This document shows, one piece after another, positions 47,701 to 60,800 of a DNA stretch of 64,000 bases (the stretch's first letter is position 1; each line of letters starts with the position of its first letter). The notes beneath the pieces were generated by a model. The model was not told the origin of the DNA, made no database searches, and was given only the letters and a program-made list of their open reading frames with translations. Source of the DNA: Wallemia ichthyophaga EXF-994 (lineage: Eukaryota > Basidiomycota > Wallemiomycetes > Wallemiales > Wallemiaceae); contig NW_008806278.1 in the NCBI RefSeq assembly GCF_000400465.1, forward strand, positions 248,001 to 312,000. The letters run 5' to 3'. The position numbers and the translations under genes are program-made.

Positions 47701-50700
47701 CGACAATAGCCTACTAGACGCCACTACATTGGGTTTCCTGATGCCATTGATCGACAAGGTCGTTTTCGAAACAGGCGTTGGTATTTCTAGAGAAGATCAC
47801 GATGGTCTAGAAGAGCAGCTGACTTTGTCATTGGGACTGCTTTCGACCCATAGTGCTGTAATGAGTGATGTGAACTATCCTCGCTCAGCTATCATTAGAG
47901 TCCTCCTCAAAGCTATTGGATCATACACCAAACATTCCAAAGACGCATCTAGCACGCTCGTAAATCTTGGCGAATCTCTCCGCGATAATGCTACGTATGA
48001 TGAGTCTACTAAATTGATTCAAGGCACTCTCGCGGATGAAATTTATGTTCGCTCATCATGCTTACAGGCTTTACAGGTAAGTTGGTAGAGAGGTTTTATT
48101 GATGCTTGCTAACAACTTCACAGCCAATCGATATCACTGATATTGAATTCCCATCTGAGCTTTGGCTCGCTTGTCATGATGATGATGAGCAAAATGCAGC
48201 ACTAGCTAACCATCTCTGGGACGATAATGGTTTAGATGTTCCTGAAACATTCCTTGCAACACTTATCCCTTACCTCGATCACGAGAATATATACGTCAGA
48301 TTCTCATCTGCTAAGGCACTCACTGGGGCTGTAGAAAACTACCCTGCTCAGGTTTCTTCAACGCAGCAGGCATTGCAGGAGCTATACTACGAGAGAGCTA
48401 AGCCGCTCGCTCCAGAATATGATGAATATGGCATGATTATTCCTGAAACTATTGATAGGACGGACCCTTGGGAAACGAGAAACGCAATTGCTGGGTCTTT
48501 ACTCAGTCTCTCATCGTCTTTCGACGAGAAGGAGATCGTTGGTCTCTTCGACTTTATGACTAAAGGGGAAGCTCTCGGAGATGCCCATCCTAGTGTTCGT
48601 CGAGAGATGCTAGAAGCTGGTATCACAGTTATTGATATCAAGGGCAAGGAAGCTCTTCAACCACTCATTGAGATGTTTGAAAGTACCCTTAAGCAAACAT
48701 CTACAACTGAAACGCAAGATATGGTATTCGAGGCAGTTGTAATTTTCTTCGGTAGATTGGCTAGACATCTTGAACCAAGTGATGAGCGAGTTCCAATTGT
48801 TATTGATAGACTGATTGAAGCTTTGAAAACACCATCTGAACTGGTTCAATCTGCAGTAGCAGATTGTTTACCACCGCTGGTGCAGGCTAGAACGGAGCAG
48901 AGAGACTCATTGGTGAAATATCTCCTTGATGAACTCATCGATGCTGATAAATACGCTGCAAGAAGAGGTGCTGCTTATGGTTTGGCTGGTGTTGTTAAAG
49001 GCGTTGGCCTGAGCTCGTTCAAGCAATTCGATATTATGCGCACTCTGAAGAAGTCTGCTGAAGATAAGAAAAATATGCAAGCGAGACAAGGTGCTTTGTT
49101 TGCATTTGAAACTCTCTCAGCAACTCTTGATCGCCTATTTGAACCTTGGATTCCAACTTTGATGCCTATCTTGCTTACATCGTTTGGTGACTCAATTCCA
49201 GACGTTCGTGAAGCTACTCAGGATGCTGCCAAAGTTATCATGAGTAAGCTTAGCGTAAGTTAGCCTTAATATAACACTTGCACGTAATTGACAATAATCA
49301 GGGTTACTGCGTCAAGGTCATCTTACCATCACTTCTTGAAGGTTTGGAAGAGAAACAATGGAGGACAAAGAAGGGATCGATTGAACTGCTTGGTGCTATG
49401 GCTTTCATGTCTGCAAAGCAACTATCGGTGTCTCTCCCAACAATTATCCCTCAGATAGCCGAAGTACTCACTGATACTCACTCGCAAGTACGCTCAGCGG
49501 CCAATGCAGCATTAAAGCAATTCGGTGAGGTCATCAACAACCCAGAAATCAAGGCTATGTCCTCAGTATTGATCAAGGCACTTGTCGATCCAACTGCCAA
49601 GACGGCAACTGCTTTGACTACGCTTCTCAACACGGACTTTGTTCACTACATTGACGGACCTTCCCTTGCTCTTATCATACCAATCATTGAAAGAGGTTTA
49701 CGCGAACGTTCTACTGAAATGAAGAGAAAATCTACTCAAATTATTGGTAACTTGGCCTCATTGACTGAAACAAAGGACTTCTTGCCATATATGAAGGTTC
49801 TTCTTGAACATGTACACAACGTTCTCGTCGATCCTGTCCCAGAGGCTCGCGCAACTGCTGCTAAAACTTTGGGTAGCTTGATTGAAAGATTAGGAGAGAA
49901 AAACTTCCCTAATATGATTCCAAGCTTGATTAGCATGGTCAGATCAGATACTTCAGGTGTAGATAGACAAGGTGCTGCTCAAGGTTTGGCAGAAGTCTTG
50001 AGTGGTCTCGGTATGGAGAAGATGGAGTCACTGTTGCCTTCATTCCTCGAAGACACCAAGCACGCACGTCCATATGTCAGAGAAGGTGCAATCAGTTTGC
50101 TCATCTATTTACCAACAACGTTTGGCCACAGATTCACTGTTCATCTCGGCAGAATTGTTCAGCCAATTTTGAGTGGTATTGCTGATGAGTCGGAGTATGT
50201 TAGAGAAGCGTCTATGAGAGCTACCAGAATGATTATCGCCAACTACTCTAACAAGGCTGTTGATCTTCTCTTGCCAGAACTTGAACGTGGATTGTTCGAT
50301 GAGAGTTGGAGAATCAGACTCTCTTCTGCACAACTCATGGGTGATCTCCTGTTCAGAATCACAGGTATCTCTAGCAAGATTGAAGTTGATGATGGCGAAG
50401 GTGAAGGCGGAGAAGACGAAGAAGGTGGAGATGATACATATGGTCGGACTGAAACAGCCAAGAATCAATTGGTTGAGATTCTTGGCGTTGAAAGACGTAA
50501 CCAGATTCTTTCAGCTATCTATCTCTCGCGTTCTGATCAAGCACACCCTGTCAGAGTTGCTACAGTGCAAATCTGGAAGGCGTTGGTACCAAACACTCCA
50601 AGAACTGTCAGAGAAATTATGCCAACACTTATCGAAAAGATTGTCACAATTCTTGCTAGTGATTCAATTGAGATGCGGGAAACTGCTGCAAGAACATTGG

Positions 50701-52110
50701 GTGAAATTGGTAGAAAACTCGGTGAAAAGATCTTGCAAGATGTTATTCCAACGTTGCACTCAGGAGTGGATGCAGCTTCTGCTCAACATAGACAGGGTGT
50801 GTGTATTGCGTTCGCCGAATTGCTCAAGAATGTCGAAAGCGAAAAGATTGAAGGTCATCACAATATCATCATTTCATCCGTGCGCAAGTGTCTCGTTGAC
50901 GACGACAAGAGAGTTAGAGGAGCAGCTGCCAGAGCCTTTGATGCTATGCAGCTTCATATTGGTGGTGCTGCTATTGATGAGACTATTCCAACGCTTGTTG
51001 ATGCCCTTTCATCAAACACTCAGTCAGCAGTCGCTGCATTGGAGGCATTGAAGGAAGTTATGACAGTCAGAGCAGCCGCTGTGTTCCCAATACTGGTACC
51101 TAAACTCATATCGAACCCAATCACAACCTTCAAAGCCGATGCTTTGGAGCAACTCGTTAAGGTCGCTGGTGATGCTGTCAATGAACAAATTACCGATATT
51201 TTGCGCGCCTACGTCGTGGCATTAGAAGGAAAGCCTGATGATGAGACAAGAGAGTCAATCGAAAAGGCGTTGTTTAGTCTATTTAACGTCGTGGAAGGTA
51301 TAGAAGGTCTCAATGTGATCATGATGACTTTGATTGGATGGGCCAAGGATGTCGAGCCAACGAGAAGAGTATCGGGTAACAAGATGTTTACGATGTTCGC
51401 CCAATCTACAGAGGAGGACTTTGAATATTACAGATATGATTGGCTCAGACAATTAATTGGCGCCATGGACGATCCAGTTGAAGAGGTAATTGAGAGCGCA
51501 AGAGAATCTCTCGATGCTCTCGTCAAATCAATACCAAAGGATGAACTTGATGAAACTGCTGTTCCACTTAGATCATCACTTGAAAGTCTTGGTTCATTTG
51601 GAAAGATTGTGGCAGGATTTAGCCGTCCAAAGGGTATTGCGCCACTTGTTCCAATGCTCTTGGCAGGTTTGCTTACTGGAAATGTTGAGGTAAGAGTTGG
51701 CTACTTAAACCACACACGTACTTACAAAATAAAAGCAACGTGAAAATGCTGCGTATGCAATCGGACATGTGATTGAAAGGACAGATGAGGTTAACATCAA
51801 ACCATTTGTTATTCAATTGACCGGACCTCTTATTAGAATACAGGTGAGTCTAGCCATAAGTTTTTAAAAGAAATACGCTTACATTTGAGCAAAGGGTGAG
51901 AAGGTTGCTTCAACAATCAAATCAGCAATTCTTGATACTCTTACCATATTCCTGCAACGTATTCCTCAACACGTCAAGCCATTCTTTCCACAGCTTGGTA
52001 GAATATTTGACAAGGCTAAAGCTGAAGCCGACATGCGTATCGTTTCGATCAGGGCTGATAAAGCAATCGAAGCATTGGCACAAGCCAGAGCAACGATCAG
52101 TGCCAAGTAG
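44717..52110 (+). CDS. GCN1: GCN1, ribosome-bound activator of GCN2 kinase
   Basis: Seven exons (44717-44894, 44941-47495, 47540-48076, 48124-49254, 49302-51689, 51736-51843, 51895-52110) encode about 2370 aa, almost entirely HEAT repeats. The eEF3-like central part (EEKQWRTKKGSIELLGAMAF, HSQVRSAANAALKQFGEV) and the GCN2-binding part with TSGVDRQGAAQGLAEVLSGL are strongly conserved. A second hallmark is YDEYGMIIPETIDRTDPWET before it. An acidic insert (VDDGEGEGGEDEEGGDD) sits between repeats near 50390-50440. GCN1 binds stalled ribosomes and passes the amino-acid starvation signal to GCN2. It is somewhat shorter than the yeast protein (about 2670 aa), mainly in the N-terminal third. All introns are 43-51 nt and in phase. 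Confidence 0.95.
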
Positions 52111-52257
52111 GGAATAATAGGACAGACTGCATTTGTAATAGAAAATTAATTTTAATTCTCAATCTAAACAACTTAATCGTAAAGCTGTAGCCGAAGATTG
52201 GGCTAACCGATGTTTGATAATGTGAGTGGGCTGATTGGGCAAGGTGTGTTCTAAACT

Positions 52258-54108
52258 ATGAGGTGTACAAGACTGCTTCGACAATTTCAAACTCTCAAGC
52301 CGGAGATTAAAACAGCATCGTTTCCAGGGCCATTATCTCAGTCCATTTCCAAGGGTATTTCTCAATATCAAGAGGATAGGTCACATCAATTTGCAGTTGG
52401 TGAGTGTTTTGGCGGTTCTTTTCATTGCTGACGCTGTAAAGACTACAGCAAAAGCTCTGGAAATTATATCGTCGACGCTGACGGCAATACGCTTCTCGAC
52501 GCATTTGCTCAGGTGAGTTGGTAGACTGATGTCATTCGAGTACTAATATCCGAACAGATAGGTGTGCTTTATGGGATATTACTGCCTCATTCTAACAAAC
52601 CCAGCGTCAATTGCAATTGGATACAACAATCCTTCTTTGATCGAGCTTGCTAAATCGGTAAGCAGACCACAGCAAGTTTAGTCCACTTTTAAATCTTCTA
52701 GGATGAATTCATTACAGCTGCAATTAATAGACCGGCCTTGGGCAACTTCCCTCCTTCAAATTGGAAGCAGATCCTCGAAGATGGATTACTCAAGAAGACT
52801 CCTAAGGGTTTAGAGCAGGTATGTTAAGCTACTTGAAAACAAAGCAGTGGAATAACCCTTTGAAAGCTTTTCACTGCCATGTGCGGCTCATGTGCTAATG
52901 AATCAGCATACAAGGCAGCATTTATGGCATACCGCGATAGACATCATGGATCTGGATTTAGCGAGGAAGATTTGAAGAGCTGCATGCAGAATGCTGCACC
53001 AGGATCACCTGATTACTGCATTCTGTCCTTCGAGTCGGCTTTCCACGGCAGATTGTTTGGTTCCTTATCAACAACACGCTCGAAAGCAATTCATAAGGTG
53101 GGACATATGCTAATCACGTATTCCACCCTCACATGCAGTAGGTTGGTGTTCCTGCATTCGACTGGCCGCAAGTCGCTTGGCCGAGCGTCAAATATCCTTA
53201 CGAAGATCACATCGACCACAACAAAGCAGCGGAGGCAAAGTCTCTCGATCTGGTCAAACAGACGATCCGTGAACAGTGAGTGCATTGATTGGAAACATAA
53301 CACTCTTTAATGTTTCACCAGCAAGCACAAGAAGCCAGTGGCAGCCTTAGTTGTCGAGCCAATACAGTCAGAGGGCGGCGACAATCATGCTTCCGCCAAT
53401 TTCTTTAAGGGATTGAGAGAGATTACCAAGGAGGAAGGCGTTTACATGATCGTCGATGAAGTGCAAACAGGATTTGGTAGGTGCGAGGTGATGTTCATTC
53501 ACTATCTAATCCGAAGCAGGTGCTACTGGCTCGTTCTGGGCTCACGATAAATGGCAACTCGAAACGCCGCCAGACATGGTCACATTCTCCAAAAAGGTGG
53601 GTGTCAGATTGCGCATAATGACTAGCTGACATCGATACCAGGCTCAGGCTGCTGGATTTTATCACAACTTTGAAATGAGACCATCTCTTCCATATAGAAG
53701 TGAGTGTGGCTCTGATAATGTGCGTGACTGACTCGAAAAGATTTCAATACCTGGATGGGTGATCCAATCAGGGCTTTGCAAGCACGCGAAATGATTTCAT
53801 ATATAGACAAGCACGGATTGGTCAAGCATACTGAAGACGTTGGCGATTATATTTACAAATCGCTCAAGACATTGAGTGAGAATACACTAATTGAAAACAC
53901 AAGAGGATTCAAACAAGGCACATTTATCTCGTTCGATATGCCCACACCAGCACAAAGGGACTTGGTTGTGTCACAGATGAGAGCCAGAGGTGTAAACATT
54001 GGCGGCTGCGGTGAACGCGCTGTCAGACTTCGTCCTATGCTCATTTTCGGTAAAGCAGAGGCTGACATTTTGCTGAATACACTCCACTCTGTGATACACA
54101 GACTTTAA
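52258..54108 (+). CDS. UGA1: 4-aminobutyrate aminotransferase (GABA transaminase)
   Basis: Eleven exons (52258-52399, 52442-52512, 52558-52561, 52605-52657, 52702-52818, 52867-53097, 53142-53275, 53322-53476, 53520-53596, 53642-53699, 53741-54108) give 469 aa. The start is basic and mitochondrial-like ([13 protein letters not shown]). PLP-enzyme blocks: [113 protein letters not shown] and [14 protein letters not shown] with the PLP lysine. Exon 3 is only 4 nt and supplies Ile plus the first base of Ala in AQIASI. The enzyme makes succinate semialdehyde from GABA. Family matching is very strong across all joins. Confidence 0.95.
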
Positions 54109-54390
54109 TGGAATTATGCACGTGATTTTAAGTGATATTCTTATGTCTCAATTGGAGTGTGCGTTGAACATTCAATGTTGTTATGTATAATCTGTACAAT
54201 CATGATGGTGAGGCTGTAATAAAACAAGTTGGAGTGAATCAATAAACCTAGTGAGCGTGAAACAGACATGCTGCCTGCAGATTTTTGAGTGACAGTGTGA
54301 TAAAAGAACGACGAGCAGTAATGCTATAAATAAATGTTGAGATAATAACTGGTATTGCGCTGCATGCTTGTACTATCGACTCTTAACTAT

Positions 54391-54927
54391 TTATTCCTTA
54401 AAGAAATTCCGTATCCTCGTTGAGAAGACCTTCGATTTACGCTTGGAGAATCTAGAGAAAGATTGTCTCGATTCTCTGCCTTCATGCGTGCTTTCATTAC
54501 TGCTAAGGTGTCCACTCATGTTGCTCATGTTTGAGAGTTGGTGACTCTTCATCGACCATTCGTCAAAGTTGGGCATGTAAAAGATGGATTGCGCAGACGA
54601 CACGCTCGGTGCGCCTAGCGTGTGCGAGTGATGATCAGGTCTTGGTGAAGAAGCAGGTGAGGAGCCTGCGAATGAATTGCTCGTGGTTGAGTTGGCATAT
54701 GGATGCGATGGTATGGGTGGAACAGGACAAGTTGGTATTGGTTTCTGTGGAGGTAAGACACGTCCTGCGCGTCTCCTACGTAGTATCTCCGACGTTCTTG
54801 AGTTGATGCTGAAATTGGTCGATGTCGTCGAATGCGGTGGTGTTATCATTTCCTGGTGTATCAGGCTCCGTTCAACATCAATGGAGATTCTGTTGGAAAG
54901 TGCATGAGCTATTGTAATTTCATCCAT
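54391..54927 (-). CDS. Ser-rich orphan protein (178 aa)
   Basis: A single open frame starting MDEITIAHALSNRISIDVER. The N-terminus is helical-looking. Then a basic patch (EILRRRRAGRVL), Pro-rich segments (PPQKPIPTCPVPPIPSHPY) typical of SH3-binding sequences, Ser/Asn-rich low complexity, and a very basic end (SRFSKRKSKVFSTRIRNFFKE). No known domain. The length and Ser/Pro composition suggest a cytoskeletal or signalling adaptor, which is only a guess. Confidence 0.55.
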   Translation of the reverse strand: MDEITIAHALSNRISIDVERSLIHQEMITPPHSTTSTNFSINSRTSEILRRRRAGRVLPPQKPIPTCPVPPIPSHPYANSTTSNSFAGSSPASSPRPDHHSHTLGAPSVSSAQSIFYMPNFDEWSMKSHQLSNMSNMSGHLSSNESTHEGRESRQSFSRFSKRKSKVFSTRIRNFFKE

Positions 54928-55241
54928 CCTCGTGTTCGCTGATCAAGGTTCTTGATTAATATTTAAATGACAGGCATGCGACGTTGCCCTTCAAATGTCG
55001 ATGCACGGCGGCTAACATTCCAGTGCCCGGAAGCGGTGGGCCTTGAAAATACAGAACCTTCAAAACATATTTAAAAATACCAATTTTCTATTATGCATTA
55101 CAAGATATTGAAATGTTATCCAAGAATATTAATGTTTCTGGTGTGATTTTATATTGAAAATTTGATTAGTTGCTTTAATATTAGTGTAGATGATAAATAA
55201 TCTCAAGAAATTTGGTTGGTCGTTACTTTCGTTCCTAATGC
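54928..55241. other. AT-rich intergenic stretch
   Basis: 314 bp with no supportable gene. The central part is AT-rich with short T and A runs. Probably the upstream region of the Ser-rich orphan and the 3' UTR of the RhoGEF. Confidence 0.4.
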
Positions 55242-57171
55242 TCAGCATTTGAGCTTGCTGCTCATTTTGTTACACTCATAAGCTACGCTCTGCGCACCCT
55301 TAAGTGCCCCATCTATTAGTCCACGCGCCAATGCAGTTTCAGGAGTATGTTTTGACAGGTCTAGAACATGTCAATACTACAATGTAATGTCTGTATGATT
55401 CTTAACTTACCTTTCAACAGCAAGACATATCGTGTAACCCTCTGAGATGGCATCACCGCTACGTCATTTAGCCTCAAACGCTGATGTACTTGACTCTCAT
55501 TCATCGTCAGTTTTTCCAAACTTTCCTCAATAGCTTTCTGCTTTTTCTTCTTGGTTAAGGCTTTCTCATTAGTAGCCCTGGTAGGTTCTGTCTTTACCCT
55601 TCCTTTCTTGTTGGTTGTATAGCTCTCGACTGTTTCATGTGGTGATTGGAGGATATGTTCAGAGCTGGAAGTTTTGGATGTCTCAACAAATGACATTGAT
55701 TTGCCCCTCTTATTTCTCTTCTCCATTTGCTCCCGCAATGACTTGTTCTTCATAATGGAATTTAAGACGTGAGGATATACCCTGCTCCAGTTGACAAAGA
55801 CTGATTCTAGATCTGTTTTCAAACTAATGAAAGCCACAGCAACACCATAGGCTGAAGGGTCATCATCCATCCTCTGAGAAAGTTGATTCGAAAGTGCGAT
55901 TAGCTCGGGTAAGTGTTTTGCTAAAAGTTTTATATGCTTGAAAGATTCTTCTGGATTTTTACTTCCATTCTCGTCTATGATTTGAATTGACGTTGTTGGT
56001 TGGGTTTGGAATGATGGATATGATGTCTTGATGAGCTGATTGAATTAGTTAGGAGGTGTGCAGGTATGTAGGTGTGCACTGAAAACTCACATCGAGTAAC
56101 TGAGTGAGATACTTGGCGTATGACCTCTCTGTACTTGCAATCTCGCGTATAATGAAAAGCCTCTTCACCTCACTCTTCCACGCAGGATCGGACATTATCT
56201 GGTCTTCACGAGCTGAAACTTCATCGAAAGTCGAGGCTGTGGGCGAAGGTGTGGGTGAAACTACCGACTTCTCATCACCTTTACCACACAAACTTGCAAC
56301 GACGTCACTATCGGCAGTACCAAAGACGATAGATCTTTTCCTGAAGTCTTTCAAAGCTTCGTAGAAGAGATTATCGTCTGCGATCATGTGAAGTGTTTGT
56401 GGAGAAGCAACTGGATGATTGAAGTAACTTTGGGTAGGGGTGGAGGGGCTCGAGCATGGTAATGTCGTCGGACTTTCAGTAGCGACTTTCAAGCCAAGCA
56501 TCTCAGCAGGAGATTTGTAAGGATCTTTTCTTTGCGTTGTGCGGACGTCGAATGCCTCCGACTGATCCCAATTTTGGTTTGGTGGTACGAATTCTAACGT
56601 TTTTGAGAAAGGTGAAACGGTGGGTATTTCAATCTTGGGTGGATAACTATGACGATGAGTAGTGTCTTGAGCTTTTTCAGAGGGGTGTGAAATTGTGGTG
56701 AAGCTATGTGTAATATCATGAGAGGAATGAGTGCTTTGGGGAATTTGGGGGACGGGCGGAGCAGGTGAAGAAGAAGTTCTACTTGAAAGAAGCCGGCTAA
56801 CACGATCTTTAGACCTGCTGCGCGTGGCAGAACTTGAAGAGTACTTTTCTCGATCGTATCGCGTGTCTTGGTCTTGTTCAACGTGCTCTTTTGGAGACTT
56901 GCGTAGCCTATTTCGAACTCTAGATTGAGTAGACATAACTTTATTCTTTTTTGCTTGATTCGAGTCGAGCGATTTCGCTCTTCTAAGATGATCTGGGTAT
57001 AACGCTTTGGATTGATTGGATTGAGCAAACACGTCGATTTGTTGATGAGTATTTGAATCGAAGATGTTTGAAAGCTTTTTAAAAGATTTCAGAGCTAAAT
57101 TAAGGGCAAAGTCAGAAGACACTTGATAATGATTTGGCTATCGGCTTACGGGATTTATATTTTTTATCCAT
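55242..57171 (-). CDS. RhoGEF with DH domain, no visible PH domain
   Basis: Four exons (57171-57150, 57094-56091, 56035-55411, 55360-55242) give about 589 aa. The first ~310 residues are Ser/Pro/Arg-rich and disordered. The DH domain starts RLFIIREIASTERSYAKYL. It continues HLPELIALSNQLSQRMDD, AFISLKTDLESVFVNWSRVY, then an insert of ~80 Lys/Ser/Glu-rich residues (KKKKQKAIEESLEKL). It closes with conserved region 3, MPSQRVTRYVLLLKDLSKHT, in which an intron splits the KD pair. Only ~45 residues follow, with no PH domain. The protein should load GTP on a Rho/Cdc42-type GTPase. The 22-nt first exon (MDKKYKS plus one base) depends on a GTAAGC donor and in-phase join. Confidence 0.85.
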
Positions 57172-57849
57172 AGAATCACTAGGGCAATTTGGAGTGATAT
57201 TGTGCATCCTTTTAGGTACATATATCTTAATACTACTCTGTCTGTTGATAGTTAGATACAGGACCCAGGCTGAAGGTATGAACACATTGCAGCATCAGGA
57301 ATTCCATGACAGGCTGAGTAACTGGTAATGCTGGTAATGCTCAAACGCGACTTACGAGGACGTAGGAGTTGATTGATGGTATCTATAAGAATCTGCAGAT
57401 GCATATGCCATAATTGAACCAAGACTTGGGCAGTATAACTGGGCTGGGTTGGGCTGGGCTATTGGATTGGCGCTGCTTCTGACTGATTTGAAGCGCCAGA
57501 GGATATAGCTCAACCAAACAAGCTATCAAAGCTGTTTATATTCAAGTTGTACTTGTCAGATATAAGGCAGTTCCCTTGAATTGTGACTGTGCAGTTTAAG
57601 TGACAGAAAAGTTTTCAAGGACTTTCGAAACTGTCTCCAAGTAAAATACTAGTCACCGCTGAAAAATACGCTTGGTACGAGGACGTGCACACACAAAGGG
57701 TGACGTGATAAGAGATGTTACAAGGGGTGCAAGCGGTGCAAGGGATATAAAATGTGCCAAATAAACAGTGAACAGTACACAGGGATTCGAAAGTCTCTTA
57801 TCTTTTATTCCTCTCTCTCTCTTCAATACACCCACCACCGCGTAATGAG
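57172..57849. other. Intergenic region between RhoGEF and SANTA-domain gene
   Basis: 678 bp between two divergent starts. One plus-strand frame (57134-57328) is hydrophobic but lacks an ATG at its start and overlaps the RhoGEF first exon. A GGGCTGGGTT-type short repeat lies near 57440-57465. A pyrimidine tract with CTCTCT runs lies shortly before the SANTA-domain start (57805-57825). No gene can be supported. Confidence 0.4.
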
Positions 57850-60800
57850 ATGAACGAATTTGCGATAAACGAGGCTTTTGAAAAACTATGGCAGGGTACT
57901 GCATACGGAAAGGTGTGTTTAACTATCAATTATCTTTAAATTGCCTTTGAATTCTTATTTTCCATCAAAGAGCCACGACGCGAAGCTTATCAATAAATAT
58001 CAAGATGATACAGCGAATACTTCAAATGCAATCTCAAATTCCGCTAATATTATGCCACCGCCGTCGTCTAAACCACTTAATCGATTATCATATAAGCCAA
58101 TCACACCTGCAACAACTCCAACGAACGGTTCAGATCATCAACACCACCACCAACAACAACAACAACAGCAGCAGCAGCATCTATCACAGCTAGTACCACC
58201 ACCACCTCAAACAGTTTACGTGATAAATCAAGTCAATCTCACTAACTGGTACATCTTACGTAGTCTCTCCCCTAATCACCAAGTTCAAATTATTGTCTGT
58301 GGCTATGAAGTCAATTACTCATCCCAATCTCCAAAACTCCTTCGTTTCTTTGTTCTACATCGTGTTTCTGATAATGTCTTGATTGGAAATCGTGATGATG
58401 AGATTTTCAAGATTCAACTTATCGGTATGCTCGTACAGAAAGAGTGTAGAGGTTTTCCTGATTCCGTTGACGAATTCTTCATTAGTGGGTTTCCGGCGCT
58501 ATGGGAGTTTATCCTGAGTAAAGCTGATGATGATAATGCTATCGAATCACTTCTGAGAGAGAAAAGAAGCAATACAGCTGTTAGCAATCCGTTACAACTC
58601 AACTCTTACCCAAAAAGTCTATCAACCCCAGAAGATATGGAAGATGTGAAGCCAATCATTTCCCCTCGCAAGTCCAGTGCTAGCAGTCAAGATAAGCATG
58701 TTAATAAGAAATGGTTGAATGCTTTGCTCGAGAAGGAAAAAGAAAAGCGAAGGAGGCGAGATAAAGAGAAAATCAAGGAGGAAGAAAGAGCCAGAGAGGA
58801 AGATAGAGCTAGAGCGAAAGAAAAAGCTAAAGCGAAAGAAAAAGAGGAAACTAGGCGAAGGGAAATAGAAGAAACTTGGGAGAAAGAGAAAGAGGAAGTT
58901 AAGGAGAAGGAAAGAGAGGAAGCTAAAGAGAAAGAAAAAGAGAAGGCGCGAAAGAGGATTGAGAAAGAGAAAGCTAAGGAGGAAAAAGAACGAAGGCGCG
59001 CAAAAAAGCGTGAGAAAGAAGAGAAGCGATCAGCTGAAGCATTAGAACGTCAAACACTTGAAGAGAAGCAAAAGCAAAAGCCGAACGAAGAAAAGCAAAT
59101 GCGAAAACTCAATGAAGACAAAAGTATGCGACAAGAACGAATTGGATTGTTATTTGAAAAAAGCAAAAAATCAGAGGACAAATTGCAGGAAGATGTCGAT
59201 AAACGTGCTGATAAGGAGAGAAGACGGCGTACGCTTCATGATGTACTGTCTAATGATAGAGTCCCACTAGCCAGTCAATCAAGACGAAGCCTTCTTCCTG
59301 CGAAGCTAAATGACAACGCAGATGATGAAACCAAACAGACGCTATCGAAACGCGAAGCAGCAAAAACAAGAAAGAGCGAGCCAACAAAGCGCATTGATTC
59401 GGAAAGAAAGGCTAGACGGAGTGACTTGAAAGATGGTGAGTATTGTCTTAGCGCTTCATACTATTAATGTTCACTGTTTTTAGAAGCAAAACAAAATTCC
59501 AAAGTACAGGATCCCAAACAAGCTGAATCGTTTGAACAGATACCAGCCGACCTAATGGCCAGTCAGCATCAAATTCAGTCTGTGCATCCCGACAAAGCTA
59601 ACAACAACTCGAGTCACCACGACAAGAAATCTTTAAAGCGTAGAAAGAGACGTACAGATGACAGTGATAATCTATTCGCACTCAAGCGCAAGAGGACTAC
59701 AGAGGATTTACAGCTTAACGAGGATGAAGAGTATCAGCGCAAACTTAAAGAATACGAAAAGAAAGTCGAGCTAGCGTGGACAGAGGAAGAGAATCGGCGA
59801 GAGAAAGAATATGAAGCTGAAAGACAGCGTTACTTGGAGACAGAGAGGAAAAAAGCAGAAGAGGAGCGTCGCGAAAAGGAATTTGAAGCAGAAAGGCAGC
59901 GCAAGTTGGAGGTTGAGAAACAAAAAGTGGAGGAAAGAGAACGTGAAAATGAACTTAAAGCCGCAAGAAGGATGTATTTGAATGAAAGAAAGATGTATCT
60001 GGATATTGAAAGCGAGAAGTGGAGAGTAGAAGAGATTAAGCGCGTACAGCAGATTCAAGCCGATATACAGCGCGCTCAGGAGAATGATGCATTGACAAAG
60101 GAGGAACAAAGAGAGATACAAGACGTTTATATCAAGAAGGAAATTGAGAGAAATCTGCAGCTAAGAACAGAAAGAGTAAAGGAGAGTATGGCAAGATGGT
60201 TATGGGGTCAAGGCGCAAACAAAAGAAGGGCCCATCATAACAATTACTTTAGAGGGATCTTGAATGGTGAGAAGAGGTTGGAATCAGTGGAAGCCGTCTG
60301 ACAGTATACTTTAGGTATGACAAAGTCTTCAACTCGAATGGTATTGCCATCGAAGACTTTTGCACATGCTCCTGGTCAAACTATGGCTAGGCATGAAGAG
60401 ACTGCGGAAGGAATGAGAAGAGTATCATGGAAACAAGTATTTAAGCCAGCTCAATATAAATATCAATTAGATAAACAGACAAACGGCGAGCAAGAGGTGT
60501 ACGAGGAAAATGGTGAACACAGCGAGCACGTAGATGATGAGAGAGTTAACGAAGCGATAGAGCACCATTCGAATGGGCATGAAATTAGTTTAACTCTCAT
60601 TGGAGCTGATGCAGGAGCGCAAGCTGAAGGTTCAGAGCGGGAAGTGCGAGTAGAAAGACTGGATTCAGCAGAAGATGTCCAAGTGGAGCAAGATGACGCG
60701 GTTGAAGAGCACGTTGAATTGAATCAGCAGAGTCACAAGAGTCAGAAGAGTCATAAGAGCCGGAAGAGTCGTGCGAGTCATAAGAGTCAGCAACTCGAGG

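Noticed and set aside
57134-57328. Small single-pass membrane protein on the plus strand
   Set aside because: Hydrophobic frame lacks an ATG at its start, overlaps the RhoGEF first exon on the other strand, and AT-rich sequence easily gives Leu/Ile runs.
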